Source: Gilvimarinus agarilyticus
GTDB lineage: Bacteria > Pseudomonadota > Gammaproteobacteria > Pseudomonadales > Cellvibrionaceae
Direction: 5' to 3'
DNA: 64,000 nt
NCBI RefSeq assembly: GCF_000832015.1
Contig: NZ_JXCJ01000001.1
Span: forward strand, 771,169-835,168
Shown here piece after piece: positions 25,807 to 33,149 of the stretch (position 1 is the first letter of the stretch; every line of letters starts with the position of its first letter). Under the pieces are notes generated by a model, which saw only the letters and a list, made by a program, of their open reading frames with translations, made no database searches and was not told the origin of the DNA. Made by a program: the position numbers and the translations under genes.

Positions 25807-26280
25807 ATGACGTATCAAGGTTATAAAACTCGGGAAGAAGTTTTCGAAATGGTCGGGAATGCATTTCCATTTCAGCCAAAGCCTGTTGGTTATCAATTAA
25901 CTAACCAGGGGCCAGAAGACTGTATTTGTCGCTACTTGGTTGAGCACATGCAGATTTATAAGGAGGCGAAAATTCCAATGGATGGCATTACCTACCTACA
26001 TTCCGAGCTGTCCAATATATCAGCAAAAGGAATGTCGTGGTTACTGCCAAATCTGCTGCGCAAGGCTGTTCTCTGCACTGACAGATTCAGCACAATTACC
26101 GACACCTTTATATATGACCTCGAATACATCAATGAAGGTGATGAATCGGCTATGGATCGTTACTCTTGGTTGTCACATGAGCAACTAGTTTGTTTCGAGT
26201 GTGTGCTGGAACTTATGTCAGAAGAGCATGGTCATGTGATATCGTCAGCAACTCAAGCTTTAGAGAAATTAAGTGCATAA
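25807..26280 (+). CDS. Cassette 3 hypothetical protein
   Basis: A 157-residue soluble protein. It starts 9 bp after the cassette boundary and its stop codon lies within the R'' box of its own attC site. The sequence (REEVFEMVGNAFPF, then a middle DLEYINEGDESAMDRYSWLSHEQL, then CVLELMSEE) resembles small DUF6714-like proteins, but I recall this only loosely. No catalytic motif is visible. Base composition is more AT-rich than the chromosomal genes around the array. Confidence 0.65.
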   Translation: MTYQGYKTREEVFEMVGNAFPFQPKPVGYQLTNQGPEDCICRYLVEHMQIYKEAKIPMDGITYLHSELSNISAKGMSWLLPNLLRKAVLCTDRFSTITDTFIYDLEYINEGDESAMDRYSWLSHEQLVCFECVLELMSEEHGHVISSATQALEKLSA

Positions 26281-26385
26281 CAAAGCAAGGCAATCTGACA
26301 GCTTACTCTCCACTTGTGTTCGTGCGGGAAAAGCTTCGCACAAACACAAGTTCCGTTACAGCTGCAGTTGCTTGCGGCGTTAGGT
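26275..26385 (+). repeat. attC site of cassette 3
   Basis: R'' GCATAAC (26275-26281) exactly complements the unusual R' GTTATGC at 25791 that begins the same cassette. This shared deviation from the consensus is strong evidence that the boundaries are right. It ends at GTTAGGT (26379-26385). The inner inverted repeat is CTTGTGTTCGTGCG with CGCACAAACACAAG. Confidence 0.88.
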
Positions 26386-26428
26386 TTCTTTCAGCATTAC
26401 TACAAATGTTCGCATAAATGGAGGTTTA

Positions 26429-26995
26429 GTGGATAATCAAGATAATAAGACTAGAGCAGAAAGTTTCGGTCTATGGATTGGGGGCTCTAGGTTTGGAGAG
26501 TCGATAACTTTAAATAAAGTTAGAGTTGCAATCTTTATATTTGTCCTTTTAATTCACTCTATTTATTGGTTAACTGCTTGGTGGTCTCCGTGGCCTTTTT
26601 TAATTGTTAGCTTTTTAGGTCTGTGGTTTGCTCAAGGTATTTATAAACCTTGGACAACGATCATGTCACAAGCAATACAACCAAAATGGGATTCAGCTAT
26701 TTTAAAAATTACTATTCCATTTATTGTACTTAATTACATTGCAATATTTGCTTGCTTATATATGTTTTGCTCAGTTACTGAAAATAATGTGCCAATAGCA
26801 GGGACTTGGAAGCATTTTTATTTTAGTACCATAACTCTTACTACCGTCGGCTTTGGTAATATTGTGCCAAATGACTTTTGGTCTGAGTTAATAGCTACGG
26901 TTCAAGCCATTATTGGTTTTATGGGGTTTGCTGTATTGGCTGGCATTGTTGCTTCTATTGCGTTAAAACGTATAGAAATCAGTAACAAAACCTAA
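26429..26995 (+). CDS. Cassette 4: small potassium-channel-like membrane protein
   Basis: A 188-residue membrane protein. Hydrophobic segments lie at about 32-50, 55-72, 93-114 and 155-183. Between the last two is a re-entrant pore loop with the selectivity filter TVGFG (139-143), preceded by STITLT, the hallmark of two-helix potassium channels (Ion_trans_2). The layout suggests a 4-helix subunit with a 2TM pore that would assemble as a tetramer in the inner membrane. GTG at 26429 is preceded by GGAGG. No RCK or cyclic nucleotide domain is attached, so gating is unknown. Confidence 0.82.
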   Translation: MDNQDNKTRAESFGLWIGGSRFGESITLNKVRVAIFIFVLLIHSIYWLTAWWSPWPFLIVSFLGLWFAQGIYKPWTTIMSQAIQPKWDSAILKITIPFIVLNYIAIFACLYMFCSVTENNVPIAGTWKHFYFSTITLTTVGFGNIVPNDFWSELIATVQAIIGFMGFAVLAGIVASIALKRIEISNKT

Positions 26996-27119
26996 CAAGG
27001 CCTTAAAGCCTCGCCCGCAAGCGGGCTGGACAAATTTTCCGTGGCTCGTTTTTGCGTTTTACGCTACGCTAACGCAAAAACGTTCCACTTCAAATTTGCC
27101 GCTTAAGGCGGCGTTAAGC
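26990..27119 (+). repeat. attC site of cassette 4
   Basis: R'' ACCTAAC (26990-26996) complements R' GTTAGGT at 26379, the start of the same cassette. It ends at GTTAAGC (27113-27119). Paired inner arms are GGCCTTAAAGCC with GCCGCTTAAGGCGGC, and TTTTGCGTT with AACGCAAAA. Length 130 bp, the longest in the array. Confidence 0.87.
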
Positions 27120-27138
27120 AATGGAAGGAGCACCACAC

Positions 27139-27915
27139 TTGATTGACGAAAGTAATCCTGCGGGAAGATTGCACAAGATATTGTCCGATGCGAAAAGACG
27201 AAAGGATCAAGACAAGGTTCGAGCGGTTTGGGCATCCGTGCTAGATATTGAGCAGGATGAAGTGGCAATTACTAAAGCGGTTGTGGAGCTATACTCTCTT
27301 TCAAATGAGATTCAATCCCTAATAAAGATGAACAACCAGTTGAATCACCAATTGTACTTGAAATCATTCAATCAAATTAACCGAGCATTTTTCCCGCTTA
27401 ATTTGGGCACTAATTGGAGTTCAGTCAAACAACACCTAACCGATGAGGCACTAACAAGATTACAGTTTTGCGCAGAAGAGTTGTCCACATTTTACACGGA
27501 AGATACCTTATCGGATGAGGACTTAGCGGAAATAATTTCGAAAACGGAAGCTTTGTTTGAATCGGTATTTAATTCATCTCTTCCAGATGTTCTGCGATTG
27601 GCGCTCCTTGAAGAAGTGGAACGCTTAAGAAGCTCAATAAGTATGTATAGAATTAAAGGTGCTAAAGGGCTTAAGGAATCGCTTCAAGGGACTATCGGAG
27701 CTGTAGTAGCTAACCAAGAGGAATTAAAAGAAGCAGCATCCCAAAATCCTGACGTGTTACAGCGATTAGGCGAGCTAATTGATAAATTGGACTCATTCAC
27801 TGCTAGAGCTCTCAAGCTGAAAAAAATGGTAACCAAACCTATCCGATATTTGCTAGAAAAAGTAACAGATGCGGATCTATCGGATAGTAATCCTGAACTA
27901 GAACCCGATGCTTAA
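27139..27915 (+). CDS. Cassette 5 hypothetical helical protein
   Basis: A soluble, largely helical protein of 258 residues with charged heptad-like stretches (for example KRRKDQDKVRAVW and EELKEAASQNPDVLQRLGELIDKL). Family not recognised; no membrane segment or signal peptide. Two starts are possible: ATG 27121, directly at the cassette boundary without a ribosome binding site, or TTG 27139 with GGAG 8 bp upstream. I chose the latter; the former would add six residues. The stop falls in the attC R'' box. Confidence 0.6.
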   Translation: MIDESNPAGRLHKILSDAKRRKDQDKVRAVWASVLDIEQDEVAITKAVVELYSLSNEIQSLIKMNNQLNHQLYLKSFNQINRAFFPLNLGTNWSSVKQHLTDEALTRLQFCAEELSTFYTEDTLSDEDLAEIISKTEALFESVFNSSLPDVLRLALLEEVERLRSSISMYRIKGAKGLKESLQGTIGAVVANQEELKEAASQNPDVLQRLGELIDKLDSFTARALKLKKMVTKPIRYLLEKVTDADLSDSNPELEPDA

Positions 27916-27957
27916 CAAAGCATTGCAGCGGACAAGCCGTTGAATGCGGCGTTAATT
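27910..27957 (+). repeat. Short attC site of cassette 5
   Basis: R'' GCTTAAC (27910-27916) exactly complements R' GTTAAGC at 27113. The next R' is GTTAATT (27951-27957). The inner arms GCATTGCAGCGG and CCGTTGAATGC pair with mismatches. At 48 bp it is close to the smallest known attC sizes. Confidence 0.78.
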
Positions 27958-27978
27958 ATCCAAAGCTACGGAGAGCTT

Positions 27979-28284
27979 ATGCCAAGCTGGTTAAACGAAT
28001 TCTTGTATATCCTAGCTTTATCCAAGAAGACTCAGTGGGCAATAATACTTAGCTTTTTCTTTTTCTTTTTCTTTTTCTTTTTCTTTTTCTTTTTCATTGG
28101 CATTCATCTGCTCGGCGGGTACATGCTAGAAAACCTTGAATTGCATGGGCGAGCCCAAGGCATCCAAGATGTCATTGCTCATAAAGCGGCCAAGAAATAC
28201 GATAAAGCTGCATTAATAGCTCTCATATCATTTTGGGTTGTCGCATATAAATGCTATCAAAAGGATAAGAAGCGGTTTTGGTAA
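27979..28284 (+). CDS. Cassette 6: small membrane protein with a 14-phenylalanine run
   Basis: A 101-residue protein. ATG 27979 with GGAGAG upstream is preferred; the frame is open to 27940 but that part is inside attC. A hydrophobic helix includes 14 consecutive Phe coded by the hexamer CTTTTT repeated seven times (28053-28095), then IGIHLLGGYM. A second hydrophobic segment, ALIALISFWVVAYKC, lies near the C-terminus. Family not recognised. Because the unit is six bases, copy-number changes alter the helix length by two residues without shifting the frame. Confidence 0.55.
   Translation: MPSWLNEFLYILALSKKTQWAIILSFFFFFFFFFFFFFFIGIHLLGGYMLENLELHGRAQGIQDVIAHKAAKKYDKAALIALISFWVVAYKCYQKDKKRFW
28053..28095 (+). 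repeat. Hexanucleotide microsatellite CTTTTT x7
   Basis: Seven uninterrupted copies of CTTTTT plus a final C within the cassette 6 gene. Such tracts change length by slipped-strand mispairing. Confidence 0.9.
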
Positions 28285-28287
28285 AAA

Positions 28288-28398
28288 CATTTAACAAGCG
28301 CCAGCACAATCGCCAAAGGCGAAAGGCGAAAGGCGAAAGGCGAATATGGCTGGACTCACTACACTCCGTTTCGTTTGCCTGTGTGGCGGGCGTTAGCA
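28288..28398 (+). repeat. attC site of cassette 6
   Basis: R'' ATTTAAC (28288-28294) matches the complement of the cassette's R' GTTAATT with one mismatch, the only imperfect pair in the array. It ends at GTTAGCA (28392-28398). Its centre contains four tandem copies of the 7-mer AAAGGCG (about 28314-28342), which lengthens the hairpin arm. Confidence 0.75.
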
Positions 28399-28417
28399 TT
28401 TCAATGGAGTTCAGAGC

Positions 28418-29194
28418 TTGAGTAAGTTTTCCACGCATTGCTTTAGAGACTTCAAAAAGTTCATAGGCGAGCTGACTGCGACATCCGCAGGCATTCATGT
28501 CGCCATATTGTTTACGGATGATGTCGGGTTAGATCTGGATATAAACGACCCGTGGGCTGAAGTGGCCAAAAGATATAAGGTTAAAGTTGATGGCTTGCAG
28601 TCACAGCATGTGTTAAGCAGCGCTTCTCGACTGAATATTGTTAACGTTTACAGCGGATTCGATCTATATCTGAGTTCCTTTCGGAAAATCTTTTTTGAGC
28701 TTCAAGGAAGAGAGTGGTCTTCGGACAAAAAAGATACTCCCTTTGAAGAATTTCAGAGAAATATCTCATTGAATGATATTAAAAAGCTAGGCGATATTGT
28801 TCAGTGTCAGATGGACCTCATTGACTACTATAGGTTAGCTAGAAATACCATCGTGCATCCGTCCAAAGAGAATGGAAGTGCGGTTCGCAAGTATTTTCAG
28901 GATCATACGAATAGTCTGCTCAGTGTTAAGTCCCACTACGGTATGTCTGGTGCACCAAACAGCTACGAAGAGCTGGATTTTCATGATGTTAAACTGTTTG
29001 CAAGAACCTTGTTAGATATTCTCCCTGAGTTTGACGCTACTCTTGATCCTGGCGACGAAAGACTTAAGTCATTAATTCCATACAAAAACTGGCCGAACTA
29101 TAATGAATCAAGAAAGAGTAACGCTGCATTGGGTTTTCTCAAGAATGAGTATGGAATTGATCAGAATAGAGCACTAAAAGTATTGGCTCATTAG
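28418..29194 (+). CDS. Cassette 7: HEPN-like protein with RX4H motif
   Basis: A 258-residue soluble protein. Its middle contains YYRLARNTIVHPS, where Arg142 to His147 forms an RX4H motif typical of HEPN-type ribonucleases and their relatives; a helical segment precedes it as in HEPN domains. I do not recognise the whole-length family. The start is TTG 28418 with GGAG 8 bp before; the nearby ATG at 28404 stops after five codons. The last codons and the TAG stop (29192-29194) lie inside the tRNA gene that follows. HEPN proteins often act as RNA-cleaving toxins, so an RNA target or partner is plausible but unproven. Confidence 0.6.
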   Translation: MSKFSTHCFRDFKKFIGELTATSAGIHVAILFTDDVGLDLDINDPWAEVAKRYKVKVDGLQSQHVLSSASRLNIVNVYSGFDLYLSSFRKIFFELQGREWSSDKKDTPFEEFQRNISLNDIKKLGDIVQCQMDLIDYYRLARNTIVHPSKENGSAVRKYFQDHTNSLLSVKSHYGMSGAPNSYEELDFHDVKLFARTLLDILPEFDATLDPGDERLKSLIPYKNWPNYNESRKSNAALGFLKNEYGIDQNRALKVLAH

Positions 29195-29287
29195 CTTAAC
29201 GGTAGAGCATCCCCCTTCAAGAGGGCTTTTAAATCAAGAGCTTTCTTGAAGGGGAGGGTTCCAGTTCAACTCTGGAATGAGCCACCA
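29185..29287 (+). tRNA. tRNA-like gene with a greatly extended anticodon arm
   Basis: All canonical parts but one are present. Acceptor stem GGCTCAT (29185-29191) pairs with ATGAGCC (29277-29283), then discriminator A and an encoded CCA (29285-29287). The D arm is GCTTAACGGTAGAGC with A14, GG and A21 in place. The T arm is TCCAG-TTCAACT-CTGGA (29260-29276). The anticodon stem TCCCC (29210-29214) pairs with GGGGA (29251-29255), but between them are 36 nt instead of 7. These continue the helix: TTCAAG with CTTGAA, then AGGGCTTTT with AAGAGCTTT using G-T pairs, closing on the loop AAATC. The apparent amino acid cannot be assigned: removing 29 nt after CTTCAAG would leave anticodon TCA, other cuts give other triplets. 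It lies one base before the R'' box of cassette 7, so it is cassette cargo. It may be an intron-bearing tRNA, a tRNA mimic or a decayed tRNA. Confidence 0.75.
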
Positions 29288-29288
29288 C

Positions 29289-29360
29289 TGCTAACAAAGC
29301 GCTGCTGTCGGACAAATTTCACGCTGCGCTTCAAATTTGCCGCAGACCGCGGCGTTAAGC
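29289..29360 (+). repeat. attC site of cassette 7
   Basis: R'' TGCTAAC (29289-29295) is the exact complement of the non-consensus R' GTTAGCA at 28392, which begins this cassette. It ends at GTTAAGC (29354-29360). The inner arms GACAAATTT and AAATTTGCCGC pair. Length 72 bp. Confidence 0.87.
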
Positions 29361-29367
29361 ATCCACA

Positions 29368-29628
29368 ATGAACGGACTAGAAGAACTTAAAAGTTGGTAT
29401 GTTTCTCAATGCAATGATGATTGGGCGCATACGTATGGTATTGAAGTTGGGAATATCGATAATCCGGATTGGGAGCCAAGAATCGATATGAATGACACTA
29501 ACCTAGAGAATGTACCTTTTGAGGAGTATTCGTACGGTGTTGAGGGCGAAGCGGGGGAAAGTGGGGATAATTGGCTTGTCACTCGCATTGAGGAGGGCAA
29601 GTATCGCTGGATACGGTGGGCCGCATAA
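29368..29628 (+). CDS. Cassette 8: Imm53-like immunity protein
   Basis: An 86-residue acidic protein. The pattern LKSWYVSQCNDDWAHTYGIEV followed by IDNPDWEPRIDM and NWLVTRIEEGKY matches, from memory, the Imm53 family of immunity proteins, which protect against polymorphic toxins. It would act in the cytoplasm by binding a toxin domain. No toxin gene is next to it, so it is an orphan immunity gene, as often found in cassette arrays. It starts 7 bp after the cassette boundary. Confidence 0.7.
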   Translation: MNGLEELKSWYVSQCNDDWAHTYGIEVGNIDNPDWEPRIDMNDTNLENVPFEEYSYGVEGEAGESGDNWLVTRIEEGKYRWIRWAA

Positions 29629-29674
29629 ACTTCAGGAGCTTATTTCAGTTTTTGTAGCCTGAGCAAACTCTAAT

Positions 29675-29737
29675 GCTTAACAAGCAGCGGCAGAGCGACA
29701 GCCAACGCTGGGTGTGAAATTTCACTAGGCGTTGAGT
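29675..29737 (+). repeat. attC site of cassette 8
   Basis: R'' GCTTAAC (29675-29681) complements R' GTTAAGC at 29354. The right core is GTTGAGT (29731-29737). The inner inverted repeat pairs CAACGC with GCGTTG around GTGAAATTTCAC. The site is less regular than the others and is the last clear attC. Confidence 0.7.
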
Positions 29738-30204
29738 GCATGTTCCAGAGAACAGCAAACTCCTTAACAGATTTGCTAGATGGCACTGACACTGAAATGT
29801 TTAAGACAGCACGTCAGGTATTATTTTATATTGGTGCTGCCGAGGCAGGTAGCGAGTGCGTAGGCCCTGCAGGTAGTCAACAGAGGCGAGCGTTAACTCT
29901 TTGCATTTTGACCCCATTGATAACATAAGTCGGTCGAAACATAGAGATCCAGGGGCAATCCATACTCATTACCCATCGCTTCAACGCAAGCAATCCCGCA
30001 CTCCCATCTTCGCGCTAGTATCGCCAGCTGGATGGTACAAATCATGCTTGTATCATGTTCTTCTTTAAGAGTTGCCCTAAAACACGTCGTTCGCAGTGCT
30101 AAGAGAGCAATATTCACAATTTCAGTGCTCTTTTGACAATTCACTAGGCGATATCGGTGGGCATTTATGGGTTTTTCAACCAATCAAGCGAAAGGTGGAT
30201 ATGC
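29738..30204. other. End of the cassette array, no clear gene
   Basis: 467 bp after the last attC. A 62-codon frame starts with ATG 29740, directly at the cassette boundary (MFQRTANSLTDLLDG), and a 96-codon frame runs on the minus strand (29893-30183); neither is recognised and both could be chance. The 11-mer TTCACTAGGCG of the attC site (29721-29731) recurs at 30140-30150, which may be the decayed right end of a ninth cassette. The expected R'' for that cassette (ACTCAAC) is not found. Confidence 0.45.
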
Positions 30205-30849
30205 ATGTTGGTAAATCGTTGGGTTCTTAGTTCTTTTCTTGTTGTCACTCTGGCGGGTTGTCAGTCAATGTATTACGGGGCGATGGAGAAGGCCGGAGTT
30301 CACAAGCGCGATATCATGATTGATCGTGTGGAGTCGGCGCAAGAGTCGCAAACCGATGCTAAAGAGCAGTTTGAATCCGCGCTGGAGCAATACCAATCGA
30401 TTGTTACGATTGAAGACCAGAATCTGGTTGAGCGCTACGAGAAACTTAACGACGAATACGAAGACAGTAAAGCAGCGGCTGAAAAGGTGTCTGAGCGAAT
30501 TAATTCGGTAGAGGATGTCTCAGAAGCCTTGTTTGATGAGTGGGAAGATGAAATTGACTTGTACAGCAATGCCAACCTAAAACGTCAAAGTGAAGCCAAG
30601 TTACGTCAGACCAAAAAGCAATACGAAAAGCTTATTAAAGCCATGCGCAGCGCAGAAGCACGCATGGATCCGGTCTTACAAGTCTTTCAGGACCAGGTTT
30701 TGTTTCTCAAGCATAACTTAAATGCCCGGGCCATTGATTCTCTGCAAGGTGAGCTGGGAAATGTGAACACTGAGGTCGCTCAGCTGATCAGAGAAATGGA
30801 AAAATCCATTGCAGAGTCGGAGGCGTTTATTAGCAGCCTGAAGAATTAG
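30205..30849 (+). CDS. DUF2959 family lipoprotein
   Basis: A 214-residue lipoprotein. The signal peptide ends in VTLAGC (lipobox, Cys18), followed by QSMYYGAMEKAGVHKRDIM, the typical start of DUF2959 proteins. The rest is highly charged coiled coil (about residues 35-210). The frame is open to 30157, but ATG 30205 with AAGGTGG upstream gives the proper lipoprotein start. Function unknown; the coiled coil suggests a structural envelope role. It is the first ordinary chromosomal gene after the cassette array. Confidence 0.85.
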   Translation: MLVNRWVLSSFLVVTLAGCQSMYYGAMEKAGVHKRDIMIDRVESAQESQTDAKEQFESALEQYQSIVTIEDQNLVERYEKLNDEYEDSKAAAEKVSERINSVEDVSEALFDEWEDEIDLYSNANLKRQSEAKLRQTKKQYEKLIKAMRSAEARMDPVLQVFQDQVLFLKHNLNARAIDSLQGELGNVNTEVAQLIREMEKSIAESEAFISSLKN

Positions 30850-30965
30850 CAGGGGGCTTTTGCTCACGCTCAGAACAAGCGATGCACAATGAGAGCCATA
30901 CGTGTAAGGCACGTTAGTGTATTTGTCGTGATCTTGCTAAATCAGTGGGTATTACAGGAGTTTTC

Positions 30966-32186
30966 ATGGATCGTTCGTCGCCCGACAAAGCCTGCTCAGC
31001 GCTGGCTCCTATCGAAATTGGTCTGGTCATTGTCGGTCGTATGGATCGTATCGATAAGCAGGCCATTCGATCTTCGCGCGAGCAGCTGCTAACTTGGTTG
31101 CAATCACAGTTCCCTCAGTTTGCTTGGCGGATTAGTGCGGTACAGCGCGAGGAAGTGCCACTGAGCATTCGTCAGGAACCCTCGGCTCTGTTACGCGATG
31201 GCAGCGACTTACGCGATGCCGAAGGCTGGGACTTTGCCATTTTGTTCACCGCCGCCGATTTAACCTGCCGTTATAAGCCTTACTCGATCGCTGTTACATC
31301 CAGCGCGTTGGATTTAGCGGTAGTGTCTACCAACCGGATTGATCCGCATGCGTTTGACGCCGAGGTAGATGAAGACGCGCGGATAAGCACAGTGGCACAA
31401 CGTTTAACCACGCTTTGCATCCGCTCATTAGGGCACCTTAACGGCCTCGCCGTGGTGAGAGATGAAAGCAATTTTATGCATATTCCCTCATCGCCAAAAG
31501 AGCTGTCTGAGATGAGTGAATTTGACAGCAGCCAACTCAGCGCTATTGAAAACAATCTTCATCAAATTGCTGACCCCCGCCTGGAAGAAACCCAAGCGGC
31601 GACCGAGCTTTCGCCCCTGCGCTTTTACGTGCAGTCGGCCTACATCAACCGACATGAGATTATTGACGCGGTTAGGCACGCGCGCCCGTGGGAGTTTCCG
31701 TTGCGTTTATTACGCCTTACGGCGGCGGCAGTTTCAACAACCACACTGTTAATGCTTACCGCAGAATCCTGGCATTTGGCGTCCAACCAAGCCATTACCA
31801 AGCTCGCCATACTATTGGGTATTGTCCTGATCGTTACCACCGCCTTGGTCGCCGTTAGGCAGCGTTTGTTACTTCAACGGCGCCGGTCGCTAATGAGAGA
31901 ACAGATTGTTATTACTAATGTTTCGGCGGTGGTTATCGTATTAATTGGCCTTGCTACTACAGCCTCTGCTCTTCTTGCGCTCAATGTATCGGCAGGTTTC
32001 TTTCTATACGCCCCGAGTTTAGTGGCATCCTGGATTGACTCGGATGTCGGTATGTCTGTGTTCACTGTCTATTGGCAAGTGGCTTTGTTCGTCACCACAT
32101 TGGGGCTATTCATTGGTGCCTTAGGGGCCACTTTCGAAGAGCAGCACCATTTTCGTCATGTGGTTTTTGTGGATGAAGAGATTTGA
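30966..32186 (+). CDS. Unknown membrane protein
   Basis: A 406-residue protein. The N-terminal half (about residues 1-220) is soluble, with an alternation of strands and helices (GLVIVGRMDRID, WDFAILFTAADL). The C-terminal half has four to five membrane segments, roughly at residues 235-252, 262-283, 307-332 and 357-383. Family not recognised. ATG 30966 with AGGAG 5 bp before is preferred over the GTG at 30945. It follows the DUF2959 gene by 116 bp. Confidence 0.7.
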   Translation: MDRSSPDKACSALAPIEIGLVIVGRMDRIDKQAIRSSREQLLTWLQSQFPQFAWRISAVQREEVPLSIRQEPSALLRDGSDLRDAEGWDFAILFTAADLTCRYKPYSIAVTSSALDLAVVSTNRIDPHAFDAEVDEDARISTVAQRLTTLCIRSLGHLNGLAVVRDESNFMHIPSSPKELSEMSEFDSSQLSAIENNLHQIADPRLEETQAATELSPLRFYVQSAYINRHEIIDAVRHARPWEFPLRLLRLTAAAVSTTTLLMLTAESWHLASNQAITKLAILLGIVLIVTTALVAVRQRLLLQRRRSLMREQIVITNVSAVVIVLIGLATTASALLALNVSAGFFLYAPSLVASWIDSDVGMSVFTVYWQVALFVTTLGLFIGALGATFEEQHHFRHVVFVDEEI

Positions 32187-32438
32187 TAATGTTACCCGTG
32201 GTCTAACCTGCTTTGGCCCACGTTATTTTTGCTATGTGAACCCGCCTATGTTTTCTGGCAGCCCCCATTACTATTTTGACGGTGCTGTATCTATTTAACA
32301 TGCTCGCACGTCAACTCAGTTCGCTCACCCGGCGCTAGGCCTGGCTCCGCTCGGCCATTGTTGGTAGCATTAAAGCTTCCAGCCTTAGCCTCGGTGTTTA
32401 AAGCGCGGTGAGCATTACCCTATAACTTGACGTACTCT

Positions 32439-33149
32439 ATGAAGTCTCGCAATAGTCGCCTCGACCGTTTTATTTCTCAGCACAGTGAGTTTGCTATGTC
32501 GGACGTTCGGCTGTTGTTGGCGCAGGGGCGGATTTTGGTAGATGGTTGTGTGGCCCAATCTATCCAACAACGGGTTTCGGAGTTTTCTCGTGTTGTATTG
32601 GATGATAACTGCCTGCAAGATAAGCAGCCGATTTATTTGATGCTACACAAGCCCAAAGGGGTAGTTAGCGCGACTAAGGACGGCAAGCACAAGACGGTTC
32701 TGGATTTGATTGATCACCCTGAAAAAAATGATCTGCACATCGTTGGCCGACTAGACTTTAATACCACTGGTCTGCTATTGCTCACCAACGATGGTGCCTG
32801 GTCCCGAAAACTCAGCTTACCCGAGACAAAACTCCCTAAGACTTACGAAGTAACCTTGTCAAAGCGATTAAACGCAGATTATATGGCGGCGTTTCGCGAG
32901 GGTATTTATTTTGGCTATGAGGGTATCACCACGCAACCGGCCAGCTTAGAGATATTGTCCGATTACTCCGCCAGACTCTCGCTGGTTGAAGGAAAATATC
33001 ACCAGGTAAAGCGCATGTTTGGGTTCTTTGATAATGAAGTATTGGCGCTGCACAGGGTGTCAGTGGGGGCGATTACGCTTGGGCCGTTGGCGCCAGGCAG
33101 TAGCCGGTTGCTTACACAGGATGAGATCGACCAGAGCAGTAAAAATTAA
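32439..33149 (+). CDS. RsuA/RluB-type pseudouridine synthase
   Basis: A 236-residue RNA modification enzyme. An S4 RNA-binding domain (about 5-60) precedes the catalytic domain with the motif HIVGRLDFNTTGLLLLTNDG, whose Asp is the nucleophile, and VEGKYHQVKRMFG near the end. The size and the S4-plus-catalytic layout match RsuA, which makes pseudouridine 516 in 16S rRNA; RluB and RluE are the alternatives. ATG 32439 is preferred over TTG 32427. It is a single gene with no close neighbour. Confidence 0.85.
   Translation: MKSRNSRLDRFISQHSEFAMSDVRLLLAQGRILVDGCVAQSIQQRVSEFSRVVLDDNCLQDKQPIYLMLHKPKGVVSATKDGKHKTVLDLIDHPEKNDLHIVGRLDFNTTGLLLLTNDGAWSRKLSLPETKLPKTYEVTLSKRLNADYMAAFREGIYFGYEGITTQPASLEILSDYSARLSLVEGKYHQVKRMFGFFDNEVLALHRVSVGAITLGPLAPGSSRLLTQDEIDQSSKN

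Noticed and set aside
29215-29250. Group I intron in the tRNA anticodon loop
   Set aside because: Only 29 extra bases are present, far too few for a self-splicing intron core.
29893-30183. Minus-strand 96-codon frame after the cassette array
   Set aside because: No recognised features or ribosome binding site; kept only as a mention in the intergenic note.
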